Source: an uncultured Paracoccaceae bacterium (GTDB taxonomy: Bacteria; Pseudomonadota; Alphaproteobacteria; Rhodobacterales; Rhodobacteraceae). From it: a DNA stretch of 64,000 bases. The stretch covers positions 1 to 64,000 of the forward strand of contig CANMTD010000002.1 in NCBI GenBank assembly GCA_947500775.1, given 5' to 3'. Shown piece after piece: positions 1 to 9,208 of this stretch. Position 1 is the stretch's first letter. Each line of letters begins with the position of its first letter. A program made the position numbers and the translations under genes. Below the pieces are notes generated by a model. The model did no database searches, had not been told where the DNA came from, and saw only the letters and a list, made by a program, of their open reading frames with translations.

Positions 1-75
1 GGTTGTAGCTCAGTTGGTTAGAGTACCGGCCTGTCACGCCGGGGGTCGCGGGTTCGAGTCCCGTCAACCGCGCCA
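1..75 (+). tRNA. tRNA-Asp (GTC), first two bases cut off
   Basis: A cloverleaf can be read directly. The D-arm region is TAGCTCAGTTGGTTAGAG, the anticodon loop carries GTC in CTGTCAC, and the T-arm contains GGTTCGAGTCC. The 3' strand CAACCGC is followed by discriminator G and an encoded CCA at 73-75. That 3' strand needs a 5' partner GCGGTTG, but the window opens at GGTTG, so the first two bases lie outside. It decodes aspartate codons. Confidence 0.96.
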
Positions 76-201
76 CTATATCCCTTTTGATCCTCTGCGG
101 ACCTGGTTCCCTTGCGCCTTGCATCGGCGCGATGGTGCCCCGATTTGCAATGCCTTTACGACTAATGTCATACTCTTGCGACTTTGGAGCGTAAAAGGTG
201 A

Positions 202-801
202 GTGTTGAATTTGGACCCGTCCGAAAAATTCATCCGACAGTCGATGCGACATTTGGCGCGTTTGAACCAAACGGAAAGCCGGACGTCTTTGTCTTCGGCC
301 TCGTTCCCGAAAGGCTGGTTCGATCTGCCAGAGTCGGTGCTGGCGGATCTGGGGGCGTTTTTCTTTCTGGCCTCGCTGACGCCATTTCACCGCCCCCGAA
401 CGCTGGCCGTGGAATTCGCCAGCTTCGAACCGCCGCTGCGCCTGAAACAATACAAGATTTTCCGGTCCAACGGGTTTCCAAGGGCCTTTGTCACATGGGC
501 GGGGCTTGATCCCGCGGCGGAACGGCAATTCGCGGTTGACGGGGCGCCCCTGTCACCCGGGCAATGGAATTCCGGACCCTCAAAATGGGTGATCGATCTG
601 GTCGCCCCCTTTGGCCACCTTGAACAGATGATAAAGGCCTTTGCCCGAAACGAAAGGGAACTGCGCATCCGCACCCTGTGGCACAACCGCAAAGGCACGC
701 GCGCCCGCGTTATCGAATGGGCGCGCGCCTCGGGCGACACGCCGATAAAGGTGTCCTCCTACGGGCAGGCGCAATTCGCCCGCATTCTGGACGAGGCATA
801 G
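202..801 (+). CDS. HlyC-type toxin-activating lysine acyltransferase
   Basis: This 199-residue protein matches the HlyC/RtxC family, cytoplasmic enzymes that move a fatty acyl group from acyl-ACP to lysines of RTX toxins. The motif TPFHR (His63) and the segment SGPSKWVIDLVAPFG (Asp132) correspond to HlyC catalytic His23 and Asp92. The 69-residue spacing between them is the same as in HlyC. Start GTG 202 is chosen because GGAG at 186-189 precedes it; a TTG at 205 is possible. The stop is 3 nt before the next gene, a VCBS-Hint protein, so the two are probably co-translated. No RTX toxin gene or type I secretion gene is visible, so its natural substrate is unclear. Confidence 0.85.
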   Translation: MLNLDPSEKFIRQSMRHLARLNQTESRTSLSSASFPKGWFDLPESVLADLGAFFFLASLTPFHRPRTLAVEFASFEPPLRLKQYKIFRSNGFPRAFVTWAGLDPAAERQFAVDGAPLSPGQWNSGPSKWVIDLVAPFGHLEQMIKAFARNERELRIRTLWHNRKGTRARVIEWARASGDTPIKVSSYGQAQFARILDEA

Positions 802-804
802 GCG

Positions 805-1761
805 ATGGGTACCCCGGTAATCGGCGGCGATATAACCGGAGCCGTACTGGAGGATTCCGGCCTTGTCGTGACCGGCGATCTGGATGATGTCGGATTTCTG
901 TCGGGCACGGATGACGATATCTGGTCCATTACAGCCCTGCCACAATACGGCATTGCAACCATCGATGCGAACGGGACCTGGACCTATGATCTGGATGATA
1001 CAAATCCGGACGTGGATGGCTTGGACGATGGTGAAACCCTGACGGATACATTCACCGTTCTGATGGTCGACGCCGAAGGCGAATCGGATACGGTCGAGAT
1101 CGAAATAACGATCACCGGGGTACTTTGTCTGGCCGCCGAGACCCGGGTTGAAACGGCCAAAGGGCGGCAGCGGGTCAAGGATCTGAGGGTCGGGGATCGC
1201 GTGCTGACCCCGAACGGCTATAAGCCGCTTCGCTGGATCGGCCGCTATGACATGGACCCGGCGACGCTGGTGCAAAGCCCGAAGATGCGCCCGGTCCGGA
1301 TCACGGCGGGCGCCTTGGGCGACGGGTTGCCAGAGCGCGACCTGATCGTATCGCGCCAACACAGGATGCTGGTCGATACGACCATTGCAAAACGGATGTT
1401 CGGGGTTTCGCAGGTTCTGATTTCGGCCATTCGGCTGACCGCTTTGCCGGGTATTTCCGTGGATGAAACTCTGGATTCGGTGGCGTATTTCCATCTGTTG
1501 TTCGACCGGCACGAAGTTGTCTTTGCCGAAGGCGCGCCAACCGAAAGCCTGTATCCGGGGCCCGAAGCGTTTACGGAAATGAGCGCGCAGTCGCAGCAAG
1601 AAGTTCAGGCAGTTCTTTGTGATATCAATGTGTTGGAGGCCTCTGTTGAACCGGCGTATTTCATCCCGCCCACAAAGTTGCAAAAAGAGCTGATCATAAA
1701 ACACCTGCAACATGACGAACCGGTGATCCGGTCGGGCAGCACGGCCTTGGATACGGTCTAG
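805..1761 (+). CDS. VCBS-repeat and Hint-domain protein
   Basis: The protein has 318 residues. Residues about 10-105 are acidic and rich in Asp/Gly/Thr and resemble one VCBS/cadherin-like repeat, including GTWTYDLDD and DTFTVLMVDA. Residues about 107-290 form a Hedgehog/Intein-type (Hint) domain of the kind common in Roseobacter surface proteins. It has Cys108 in the first block, ETAKGRQRVKDLRVGDRVLT, the SRQHRMLV block with His186, and the LLFDRHEVVFAEGAPTESLYPG tail. Hint domains can cleave themselves at the N-terminal Cys through a thioester. The SD is probably ACGAGG inside the preceding gene. There is no signal peptide, so type I export is possible. Placement beside an HlyC-type acyltransferase suggests acylation, which is inference only. 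Confidence 0.85.
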   Translation: MGTPVIGGDITGAVLEDSGLVVTGDLDDVGFLSGTDDDIWSITALPQYGIATIDANGTWTYDLDDTNPDVDGLDDGETLTDTFTVLMVDAEGESDTVEIEITITGVLCLAAETRVETAKGRQRVKDLRVGDRVLTPNGYKPLRWIGRYDMDPATLVQSPKMRPVRITAGALGDGLPERDLIVSRQHRMLVDTTIAKRMFGVSQVLISAIRLTALPGISVDETLDSVAYFHLLFDRHEVVFAEGAPTESLYPGPEAFTEMSAQSQQEVQAVLCDINVLEASVEPAYFIPPTKLQKELIIKHLQHDEPVIRSGSTALDTV

Positions 1762-1771
1762 GCGGATATCC

Positions 1772-1805
1772 GACCCGGGGCGCCCGTTATACCAGGCGCC
1801 GGGTC
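1772..1805 (+). terminator. GC-rich hairpin after the Hint gene
   Basis: The arms are GACCC-(GG)-GGCGCC and GGCGCC-GGGTC around a loop of about 10 nt, with a 2-nt bulge. It lies 11 nt past the Hint stop codon. There is no clear T-run, so termination efficiency is uncertain. Confidence 0.45.
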
Positions 1806-1912
1806 GTTGCAGGCGTGTGGCCTGTTACACAGCTTTCATTGATTTGCCGCAGGAATGCAAAACAGGCTTGCTAGGCGTGGGACCTCACTCATTGATTTCC
1901 CGGAGATATTCC

Positions 1913-3469
1913 ATGCCCAGCATCAAGATTTCCCGTCGCCAGGCCCTTGCCGGTTCTGCGGCCCTGGCCTCAACCCTGGCGATGCCCGGCCTCAGCCGCG
2001 CCGCAAGCCGGCCGGTTCTGACCCACGGCGTTCAATCCGGCGACATGGCGCATGACGGGGCCGTGATCTGGGCCCGCGCCGACCGCGAATCCAAGATGCT
2101 GGTGGAATGGTCGACCACCGAAAGCTTTGCCAACGCGCATCAGGTGCAGGCGCTGAACATTGGCGCGCCGACCGATTTCACCGGCAAGCTGGCCCTGCAG
2201 GGGCTGCCATCGGATCAGGACATCTTTTACCGCGTCGCCATGGCCGATCTGGCCGATCAGAACGCGGTGTCCGAACCGGTCACCGGTCATTTCCGCACGG
2301 CGCCCGGTGCCATGCGTGACATTTCCTTTGTCTGGTCGGGGGACACAGCCGGGCAGGGCTGGGGCATCGATGAATCGCGCGGCGGCATGACCACCTATAA
2401 AACCATGCTGGGCCACACCCCCGATTTCATGATCCATTCGGGCGACACGGTCTATGCCGACGGTCCGATCCAGTCCGAGGTGGAACTGAAAGACGGCACC
2501 ACATGGAAAAACGTGACGCTGGAACAGAAATCCAAGGTTGCCGAAACCCAGGACGAGTTCCGCAAGCAGTATCTGTACAACATGATGGACGCCAATGTGC
2601 GCGCCTTCAACGCCGAGGTGCCGGTGCTGTACCAATGGGACGACCATGAGGTCACCAACAACTGGTATCCCGATGAAATGCTGATCTCGGACGACCGTTA
2701 CACCGAAAAATCGGTGGCCCTGCTGGCGGCGCGTGCGGCCCGCGCCTTCCACGAAATGACCCCAATCCGCCGCAACCCGGTCGAACCCGAACGGGTCTAT
2801 CGCAAGGTGTCCTATGGTCCGATGCTGGACATCTTCTTTCTGGATATGCGCAGCTATCGCGGCGACAATGGCGCCAATGACCAGCCCGAGGGCGCGCCGT
2901 TTCTGGGCGCCGCACAGCTGGCCTGGCTGAAACAGGAACTGACCGCGTCCAAGGCGACGTGGAAGGTGATCGCGTCGGACATGCCGATCGGCATGATCGT
3001 CTATGACAACTGGAAAGACAAAAGCACCTTTGAAAACGGCGCAAACGGCGACGGCCCGGTTCTGGGCCGCGAGATGGATATCGCCGAGCTGTTGTCCTTC
3101 ATCAAGCACGGCAAGATCGCCAATACCGTCTGGCTGACCGCCGATGTGCATTACACGGCTGCGCATCATTACAGCCCCGACCGCGCCCAGTTTCAGGATT
3201 TCGATCCGTTCTGGGAATTCGTCTCGGGCCCGCTGCATGCGGGGACCTTTGGCCCGAATGAATATGACAACACCTTTGGGGTCGAGGTGAAATATGCCAA
3301 GCACCCGACCGAAGAGATGGGGGTGAACCTGCCGCCGTCGATGGGATACCAGTTCTTCGGCAAGGTCGATATCGCCGCCGATACGCAGGTGATGACTGTG
3401 CGGCTGATGGACAGCGCCGATCAGGAGCTTTGGTCGGTCGATCTGGAACCCAGCCTCGTGCAGGGCTGA
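1913..3469 (+). CDS. phoD: PhoD-type alkaline phosphatase/phosphodiesterase
   Basis: This is a secreted metallophosphoesterase, 518 residues from ATG 1913 (GGAG at 1902-1905; the longer upstream frame has no SD). The N-terminus SRRQALAGSAALAST is a twin-arginine signal, so the folded enzyme is probably exported to the periplasm by Tat. PhoD hallmarks follow: THGVQSGD near the mature N-terminus, SGDTVYADGP, QWDDHEVTNNW, and the C-terminal TADVHYTAAHHY metal-binding block. PhoD enzymes release phosphate from phosphate mono- and diesters. No Pho box could be recognised upstream. A strong hairpin follows the stop. Confidence 0.9.
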   Translation: MPSIKISRRQALAGSAALASTLAMPGLSRAASRPVLTHGVQSGDMAHDGAVIWARADRESKMLVEWSTTESFANAHQVQALNIGAPTDFTGKLALQGLPSDQDIFYRVAMADLADQNAVSEPVTGHFRTAPGAMRDISFVWSGDTAGQGWGIDESRGGMTTYKTMLGHTPDFMIHSGDTVYADGPIQSEVELKDGTTWKNVTLEQKSKVAETQDEFRKQYLYNMMDANVRAFNAEVPVLYQWDDHEVTNNWYPDEMLISDDRYTEKSVALLAARAARAFHEMTPIRRNPVEPERVYRKVSYGPMLDIFFLDMRSYRGDNGANDQPEGAPFLGAAQLAWLKQELTASKATWKVIASDMPIGMIVYDNWKDKSTFENGANGDGPVLGREMDIAELLSFIKHGKIANTVWLTADVHYTAAHHYSPDRAQFQDFDPFWEFVSGPLHAGTFGPNEYDNTFGVEVKYAKHPTEEMGVNLPPSMGYQFFGKVDIAADTQVMTVRLMDSADQELWSVDLEPSLVQG

Positions 3470-3475
3470 TAGATC

Positions 3476-3507
3476 GGGCAGGGGGCCGCGGTGGCGGCCT
3501 TCTGCCC
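3476..3507. terminator. Bidirectional terminator between phoD and the M50 gene
   Basis: A near-perfect hairpin has arms GGGCAG..GGCCGC and GCGGCC..CTGCCC, a GGTG loop and one 2-nt internal mismatch. It sits 6 nt after the phoD stop and 2 nt before the end of the convergent peptidase gene, so it can serve both. Confidence 0.65.
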
Positions 3508-3509
3508 CT

Positions 3510-4223
3510 TTACTTGCGCCGTCTGGCCGGGGATTTGCGCCGGGCAGGGGCCGCGCGCAGGGCGATATTGCTGTTGGTCCCCAGCCCGTATCGCAGGCAC
3601 AGGCCGATCACGATCAGGGACAGCACCAGCCAAAGCCCGCCCCAGATGGCGGTGGTGCCGCCGAATTCTTGCGCCAGCATCCGCGCATCCGACAATTGCG
3701 AGGCATTCACCAGCGTGTCGCTGATCACGTCGAAGGGCACATAGATCATGCTGGTCAGGCCGATCAGCCGCAGCGCCAGATCGTTCCATTCGCTTTGCAG
3801 GAACCGCGCCATGGCCAACATGACCCCACCGGCCGCCAGACCAAAGGTCACCGGAAAGGGATCGCGCATATAGATCAGCGTGGCAATCAGGGTGACGGTG
3901 CCCAGACCGGCCAGAACCCAGTGATCCCAGCGGGTTTTCAGCGCCGCCAGCAACAGCCCCACCCCGAACAGCAGCGATCCCAGATACCCGGCGGTCAGGA
4001 TCACGAATGAGGCGCCGCCACGGATGAACGTATGCCCGCCCTCATGGGCCGACAGCCCGATCTCGATCACCTCGCCGCCGGTCAGCAGACCGGCCAGCGC
4101 GTGCGACAGTTCGTGCAGAAAGACGATCAGGAACTTGATCGGCAGCACCAGCGGCGTGGCCCACAAGGCGAACACCACAAAGCTTAGCAGGATCAACTGC
4201 CAGTGGCCTTTCAGAATGCGCAT
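3510..4223 (-). CDS. M50B-like membrane metalloprotease
   Basis: This 237-residue integral membrane protein has an HELSH zinc motif (HEXXH) near residue 38 inside an early membrane segment. AGLLTGGEVIEIGLSAHEGG follows, and several further hydrophobic segments run to residue about 220, then a basic tail (ARRKSPARRRK). This pattern fits the peptidase M50B-like family, whose members are site-2-type intramembrane proteases or inactive relatives. It starts 21 nt after the M20 peptidase gene on the same strand, so the two probably share a transcript. Its substrate cannot be inferred. Confidence 0.8.
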   Translation of the reverse strand: MRILKGHWQLILLSFVVFALWATPLVLPIKFLIVFLHELSHALAGLLTGGEVIEIGLSAHEGGHTFIRGGASFVILTAGYLGSLLFGVGLLLAALKTRWDHWVLAGLGTVTLIATLIYMRDPFPVTFGLAAGGVMLAMARFLQSEWNDLALRLIGLTSMIYVPFDVISDTLVNASQLSDARMLAQEFGGTTAIWGGLWLVLSLIVIGLCLRYGLGTNSNIALRAAPARRKSPARRRK

Positions 4224-4244
4224 ATGCGGCGGGTCCTTTATCGC

Positions 4245-5615
4245 TCAGGACAGGGCGTCCAGAATCCGGGCCCAACTGCGGATGCCCTTGTGAAAGCTTT
4301 CGACGTCGTATTTTTCGTTGGGCGAATGGATCTGGTCGTCATCCTTGCCGAACCCGATCAGCATCGCGTCGGTGCCCAGATAGGTCTTGAAATACCCGGC
4401 AATCGGGATCGACCCGCCGCAACCGACATAGGCCGCGGGGTTGGGCCATTCATCCGACAGCGCCGCGCGGGCCTTTTCAAACGCCGGATCGCCGATTTCC
4501 ATCTGCGACGCGGGCGAGGCGCCGTGCGCCTTGAAGTCGACCGTGCAATCGGGGGGCAGCATGGATTGCACATAGGCGCGAAAACTTTCGCGGATCTTAT
4601 GCGGGTCCTGCGTGCCGACCAGACGAAAGCTGATCTTGGCATGGGCCTGCGACGGCAGCACGGTCTTGAACCCTTCGCCGGTATAGCCGCCCCAGATGCC
4701 GTTCACCTCGCAGGTCGGGCGCGACCAGATCATTTCCAGCGCGCTGCGGTCCTGTTCGCCAGCCGGCTTGGCCAGCCCGACCTCGCCCAGAAAGGCGCTG
4801 TGATCGAAATCCAGCGCCTGCCACTGCGCCGCGATCTCGGGCGGCAGTTCGGGCACGCCGTCATAGAACCCCGGCACGGTGATCCGCCCGGTGTCGTCGT
4901 GCAGCGCGGCGATGATTTTCGACAGAACCCGGATCGGGTTCATCGCGGCGCCACCGTACATGCCCGAATGCAGGTCCTTGGCGGGGCCGGTGATGGTCAG
5001 CTCTTCGCCCAGCAGCCCGCGCAGCATGGTCACGATGGCCGGCGTGCTGTCGCCGAACAGGCCGGTGTCGCAGATCAGGGCGACATCGGATTTCAGCTCT
5101 TCCGCGTTTTCCTGCATGAAGGGCACCAGCGAGGGCGATCCGGATTCCTCTTCGCCTTCGAAGAAGAATGAGATTTTGGCGGGCAGGCTGCCGTTGACCG
5201 CTTTCCACGCGCGGCAGGCTTCGACAAAGGTCATCAACTGGCCCTTGTCATCGGACGACCCGCGCCCGCGAATGACCTTGCCCCTGGCGGTGTCTTCGAT
5301 CTGCGGGTCGAACGGATCACGATCCCAAAGATCAAGTGGATCAACGGGTTGCACGTCATAGTGGCCGTAAAACATCAAATGGATGCCCTCGCCATCGCCA
5401 TGCGCCACCACCATCGGATGGCCGGGCGTGGCGCGTTTCGACGCGTCGAACCCGATGGCCTGCAATTCGGCCACCAGCCAATCGGCGGCGCGGTCGCAAT
5501 CGGCGGCAAAGGCCGGATCGGTCGAAATCGACGGGATGCGCAGCAGGTGCAGCAACCGGTCTGTCGCTGCGGGCAGGTCGGCATCGATACGGGCAAGAAC
5601 GTCGGACAGGGGCAT
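4245..5615 (-). CDS. M20-family dipeptidase/metallopeptidase
   Basis: This cytosolic zinc peptidase has 456 residues when started at ATG 5615, which has GGAG six bases upstream; the longer open frame lacks an SD. Zinc and catalytic motifs of the M20 (ArgE/DapE/PepV) clan are visible: GHYDVQP, RGSSDDKGQL and EGEEESGS. Near the C-terminus come GGSIP and a His-containing IHSPNEKYDVESF. Family members hydrolyse dipeptides or deacylate amino acids, and this size is usual for the M20 dipeptidase group. The M50-like membrane protease follows after 21 nt. It is divergent from the secreted small protein at 5739. Confidence 0.88.
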   Translation of the reverse strand: MPLSDVLARIDADLPAATDRLLHLLRIPSISTDPAFAADCDRAADWLVAELQAIGFDASKRATPGHPMVVAHGDGEGIHLMFYGHYDVQPVDPLDLWDRDPFDPQIEDTARGKVIRGRGSSDDKGQLMTFVEACRAWKAVNGSLPAKISFFFEGEEESGSPSLVPFMQENAEELKSDVALICDTGLFGDSTPAIVTMLRGLLGEELTITGPAKDLHSGMYGGAAMNPIRVLSKIIAALHDDTGRITVPGFYDGVPELPPEIAAQWQALDFDHSAFLGEVGLAKPAGEQDRSALEMIWSRPTCEVNGIWGGYTGEGFKTVLPSQAHAKISFRLVGTQDPHKIRESFRAYVQSMLPPDCTVDFKAHGASPASQMEIGDPAFEKARAALSDEWPNPAAYVGCGGSIPIAGYFKTYLGTDAMLIGFGKDDDQIHSPNEKYDVESFHKGIRSWARILDALS

Positions 5616-5738
5616 GGTCGTCTCCGCAGAATGGCGCATTTTACGCGACCCTACCACCGGGGCGCGCACTGTCCAGAGGGGGTGGCCCACCGGCGCGCGA
5701 CAGGTTAGATTTTGCCGCAAACGAGTGGAGTGATCGTC

Positions 5739-6320
5739 ATGCGCCTGCAAACCGCAACCCTGATATTCGGCCTTTTGACCGCGGGCACAGCCTTTGCCGA
5801 GCCGCTGACCGGCAAGGCGGCGCAAAAGCTGATGTTCACCAAAAAAGGCGTGGATATCACCGTGATCGCCGCTGGCGGGCTAAGTGCGGCCGATCAGAAG
5901 GTCGTGGAACAGGTGGCGACGCAGCAAGCCTATTACGGGGCGGTCGCCATGTCGCCGGACGAAGGGCTGGTGTCGAAGGCCACATTGGCCGCCGCCAATT
6001 ACCACGATGTCGACAACGCGCGCACCGCAGCCCTGGCAGGTTGCAACGCGCAGCGGAAACCGGGGGCGGCGGATTGTGTGATCGTCGCCGAAATCCGGCC
6101 CAAAGGGTGGGAACTGCGGGCGCTGCAACTGAACGCCGATGCCTCTGCTGCCCTGCGCAAGGATTATCGCAAGGGGCGGGGCGCCAAGGCGCTGGCGATT
6201 TCACCGGCCACCGGCAAATGGGCCATCGTCAAGGATGACGGTGCTGCGGACAAAGCCATGGCATCCTGTGCGGCTGCGGCGGGAATCGATGACTGTTTGG
6301 TGGTCGTCGCCGACCAATAG
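5739..6320 (+). CDS. Secreted protein of unknown function upstream of hemA
   Basis: The protein has 193 residues from ATG 5739 (GTGGAG 8 nt upstream). A clear Sec signal peptide, MRLQTATLIFGLLTAGTAFA, ends at an AxA-type site. The mature part has four Cys arranged as two close pairs (GCNAQRKPGAADC and SCAAAAGIDDC), which may form disulfides in the periplasm. No enzymatic motif is recognised, and nothing resembles a PLP enzyme. It lies 266 nt before hemA in the same direction, but a hairpin between them (6387-6405) argues for separate transcription. Confidence 0.75.
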   Translation: MRLQTATLIFGLLTAGTAFAEPLTGKAAQKLMFTKKGVDITVIAAGGLSAADQKVVEQVATQQAYYGAVAMSPDEGLVSKATLAAANYHDVDNARTAALAGCNAQRKPGAADCVIVAEIRPKGWELRALQLNADASAALRKDYRKGRGAKALAISPATGKWAIVKDDGAADKAMASCAAAAGIDDCLVVVADQ

Positions 6321-6586
6321 GCCGTTGCGTAGCGCGCGAAGGCTTTGGACAAAGGTCGCGAGTTTTTCCTATCGGAAACGCGAACAGCCCTTTTTTGCAA
6401 AGGGCACAAAGTTTTGATCCGCCCCGCGACAAGATGTGCCAGATTAGATAGTTTCTAAAACGCAAAAGACATGTAAAAGGTAGTCGGATAATATTTGGGC
6501 AGTTTACGAAAACGGCCCCATCTACTGTAAAAGCCGGGACAAAACCCGCGATAACCGCCAAACGGGCGGACGTAAGGAGACCAAGG
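6321..6586. promoter_or_regulatory. Leader and promoter region of hemA
   Basis: A perfect 7-bp hairpin, GCCCTTT-TTTGC-AAAGGGC, lies at 6387-6405 and probably ends the upstream transcript. The next stretch is A/T-rich. The SD AAGGAG (6574-6579) precedes the GTG start of hemA. A single TTGAT half-site occurs near 6414 without its partner, so I do not call an FNR box. Confidence 0.4.
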
Positions 6587-7810
6587 GTGGATTATACTGC
6601 GGGACTGGATAAGGCGCTGAACCGGCTTCACGAAGAGGGCCGGTATCGCACGTTCATCGACATTGAGCGGCGCAAGGGTGCCTTTCCGAAAGCCGTCTGG
6701 ACCCGTCCGGACGGGTCCGAGCAGGATATCACCGTATGGTGCGGCAATGACTATCTTGGCATGGGCCAGCACCCGGTCGTTCTGAACGCCATGCACGAGG
6801 CGATCGATGCCACCGGCGCCGGCTCGGGCGGGACGCGCAACATTTCGGGCACCACGGTTTACCATAAGGCGCTGGAGGCAGAGCTTGCCGATCTGCACGG
6901 CAAAGAGGCGGCACTTTTGTTCACCTCGGCCTACATCGCCAATGACGCCACCCTGTCGACCCTGCCCAAGCTGTTTCCCGGGCTGATCATCTATTCGGAC
7001 GCGCTGAACCATGCCTCGATGATCGAAGGCGTGCGCCGCAATGGCGGGGCCAAGCGGATTTTCCGGCATAACGATGTGGCGCATCTGCGCGAACTGCTGG
7101 CCGCCGACGATCCCGCGGCACCCAAGCTGATCGCCTTTGAATCGATCTATTCGATGGATGGCGACATTGCCCCCATCGCCGAAATTCTGGATCTGGCCGA
7201 TGAATTCGGCGCGCTGAGCTATATCGACGAGGTGCACGCCGTCGGCATGTATGGCCCGCGCGGTGCCGGTGTGGCCGAACGCGACGGGTTGATGGGGCGG
7301 ATCGACATCATCAACGGCACATTGGCCAAGGCTTACGGCGTGATGGGCGGCTATATCGCCGCCAGCGCCAAAATGTGCGACGCGATCCGGTCCTATGCGC
7401 CGGGGTTCATCTTTACCACATCGCTGCCACCTGCGGTTGCGGCGGGGGCGGCGGCCTCGGTCCGGCATCTGAAGACCGATCAGGGGCTGCGCGACCAGCA
7501 ACAGACGCAGGCCAGCATCCTGAAACTGCGGCTGAAAGGTCTGGGCCTGCCGATCATCGACCATGGCACCCATATCGTGCCGGTGATGGTGGGCGATCCG
7601 GTGCACACCAAGAAACTGTCCGACATGTTGCTAGAAAATTACGGCATCTACGTCCAGCCGATCAATTTCCCGACCGTACCACGCGGCACCGAACGTCTGC
7701 GGTTCACACCGTCGCCGGTGCATGGCCCGGACGAAATGGACCGTTTGGTGCGCGCAATGGACGAATTATGGGCGCATTGCGCGTTAAACCGCGCGGAACT
7801 GTCCGCCTGA
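6587..7810 (+). CDS. hemA: 5-aminolevulinate synthase
   Basis: This PLP enzyme condenses glycine and succinyl-CoA to 5-aminolevulinate, the first step of tetrapyrrole synthesis in Alphaproteobacteria. It has 407 residues with GTG start 6587, set by AAGGAG seven bases upstream. Diagnostic features are [25 protein letters not shown], the PLP aspartate in [10 protein letters not shown], and the Schiff-base lysine Lys248 in [10 protein letters not shown]. Its length matches Rhodobacter HemA. It probably supplies haem for respiration and, if the organism is phototrophic, bacteriochlorophyll. A RodZ-like gene follows after 117 nt. Confidence 0.97.
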   Translation: MDYTAGLDKALNRLHEEGRYRTFIDIERRKGAFPKAVWTRPDGSEQDITVWCGNDYLGMGQHPVVLNAMHEAIDATGAGSGGTRNISGTTVYHKALEAELADLHGKEAALLFTSAYIANDATLSTLPKLFPGLIIYSDALNHASMIEGVRRNGGAKRIFRHNDVAHLRELLAADDPAAPKLIAFESIYSMDGDIAPIAEILDLADEFGALSYIDEVHAVGMYGPRGAGVAERDGLMGRIDIINGTLAKAYGVMGGYIAASAKMCDAIRSYAPGFIFTTSLPPAVAAGAAASVRHLKTDQGLRDQQQTQASILKLRLKGLGLPIIDHGTHIVPVMVGDPVHTKKLSDMLLENYGIYVQPINFPTVPRGTERLRFTPSPVHGPDEMDRLVRAMDELWAHCALNRAELSA

Positions 7811-7927
7811 ACGGTTGGGCGGGTGCAATCCCGCTTGCTCTGTGATAAGAAAGCCTTAAGAGATCGGTGCTCTCAAGGGAATCGCTGATTCTTATTGGGG
7901 CATGAGGTACAAGTAGGGGCAGAGCAG

Positions 7928-9130
7928 ATGATCGGGCGCAAACAGCCGCCGGTCGCGGCTGAAAAAGAAGAACCTAGAGGGTTTGATGCGTTCGAATTGC
8001 GCCTTGGCGACGTCATGCGCGGCGAACGCGCGACGCTTGGCAAATCCCTTCTGGACGTTCAGCGCGAATTAAAGATTAAAGCCACCTATATTGCGGCCAT
8101 CGAAAACGCGGATCCGTCGGCGTTTGAAACGCCGGGTTTTGTCGCGGGCTATGTGCGGTCTTATGCGCGCTATCTGGGGATGGACCCGGAATGGGCCTAT
8201 GACCGGTTCTGCAAAGAGGGCAACTTCGCAACCGTACATGGTATGGCGGTTGGCGCCTCGGGCCATAAGGCGGCCGCGACGCAGGCCCAGAAACGATCCC
8301 GCAAGGAACCTTTGGCCGATCCCAAGGCGACCTTTGTTCCGCAGGGTCAGGCGCTTTTGGCGCAGATCGAACCGGGGGCCGTCGGCTCGGTGATGGTTCT
8401 GGTCGCGCTGATCGGCGCGCTTGGGTTTGGCGGCTGGACGGTTCTGCAGGAAATTCAGCGGGTGCGCCTTGCGCCCGTCGAACAGGCCCCCGGCGTCACC
8501 GCCGAGGTTGATCCGCTGATCGGTGCCACCGTGGTGGCCGATGCGGGCGCGACCGATACCGATAACGACATCACCGTTCCGACACCCGACCGGCTGGACC
8601 GGCTGTACCGCCCGCAGGCGCTGGATGTGCCGGTTCTGGTGGCCCGTGACGGGCCGATTTCCACATTGGTGCCCGGCTCTGTCGGGGCCTTGACCGAAGA
8701 GGCCGAAAAACGCCGTGTGGCGCAGGCCGAGCGGCTGGCACCGGTGGCGCCACCCACAGCCCTGGAAACCCCGCAGGTTGTGGTTGGCACAGCGCCCGAG
8801 GTGGTTCTGTTTGCCGTACGCCCGGCTTGGGTCAGGGTCCGGTCCGCCGATGGCACCGTGTTGTTCGAAAAGATTCTGGATGCTGGCGAACGCTACATCC
8901 TGCCCAAGACCGAAGAGCCGCCGGTGCTGCGCGCTGGCAACTCCGGGTCGGTCTATTTCGCGGTCAACGGTCAGACCTTCGGCCCGGCGGCCCCCGGTGC
9001 TTCGGTCGTCAAGGGCGTGGTTCTGTCGGCGGATGCGCTTAGCACCGCCTATGAACTGGCCGATCTGACGCAGGATCCCGATCTGGCCCGCGCCGTGGCC
9101 GTGGCCGAAGCGCCCGTTCCAAGCGAATAA
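7928..9130 (+). CDS. RodZ-like helix-turn-helix membrane protein
   Basis: The protein has 400 residues from ATG 7928; an in-frame TTG at 7895 is less likely. Residues about 25-95 form a Cro/C1-type HTH of the RodZ/HTH_25 class (SLLDVQRELKIKATYIAAIENAD, FETPGFVAGYVRSYARYLGMD). One transmembrane segment follows near residue 155 (VMVLVALIGALGFGGW), then a Pro/Ala-rich linker. A DUF4115-like C-terminal beta domain carries VRVRSADGTVLFEKILDAGE and GNSGSVYFAVNG. RodZ links MreB to the membrane and supports rod shape. The order RodZ-like then ispG on the same strand supports this reading. It ends 78 nt before ispG. Confidence 0.85.
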   Translation: MIGRKQPPVAAEKEEPRGFDAFELRLGDVMRGERATLGKSLLDVQRELKIKATYIAAIENADPSAFETPGFVAGYVRSYARYLGMDPEWAYDRFCKEGNFATVHGMAVGASGHKAAATQAQKRSRKEPLADPKATFVPQGQALLAQIEPGAVGSVMVLVALIGALGFGGWTVLQEIQRVRLAPVEQAPGVTAEVDPLIGATVVADAGATDTDNDITVPTPDRLDRLYRPQALDVPVLVARDGPISTLVPGSVGALTEEAEKRRVAQAERLAPVAPPTALETPQVVVGTAPEVVLFAVRPAWVRVRSADGTVLFEKILDAGERYILPKTEEPPVLRAGNSGSVYFAVNGQTFGPAAPGASVVKGVVLSADALSTAYELADLTQDPDLARAVAVAEAPVPSE

Positions 9131-9208
9131 CCATCCCCCGCCGCGTTGCCACGCGCGGCATGTTCCCCTATCTAAGATACGAAACCAGCCACTGCAGGAT
9201 GCAGACCC

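Noticed and set aside
6411-6425. FNR box upstream of hemA
   Set aside because: Only the TTGAT half is present; the ATCAA half is missing at the correct distance.
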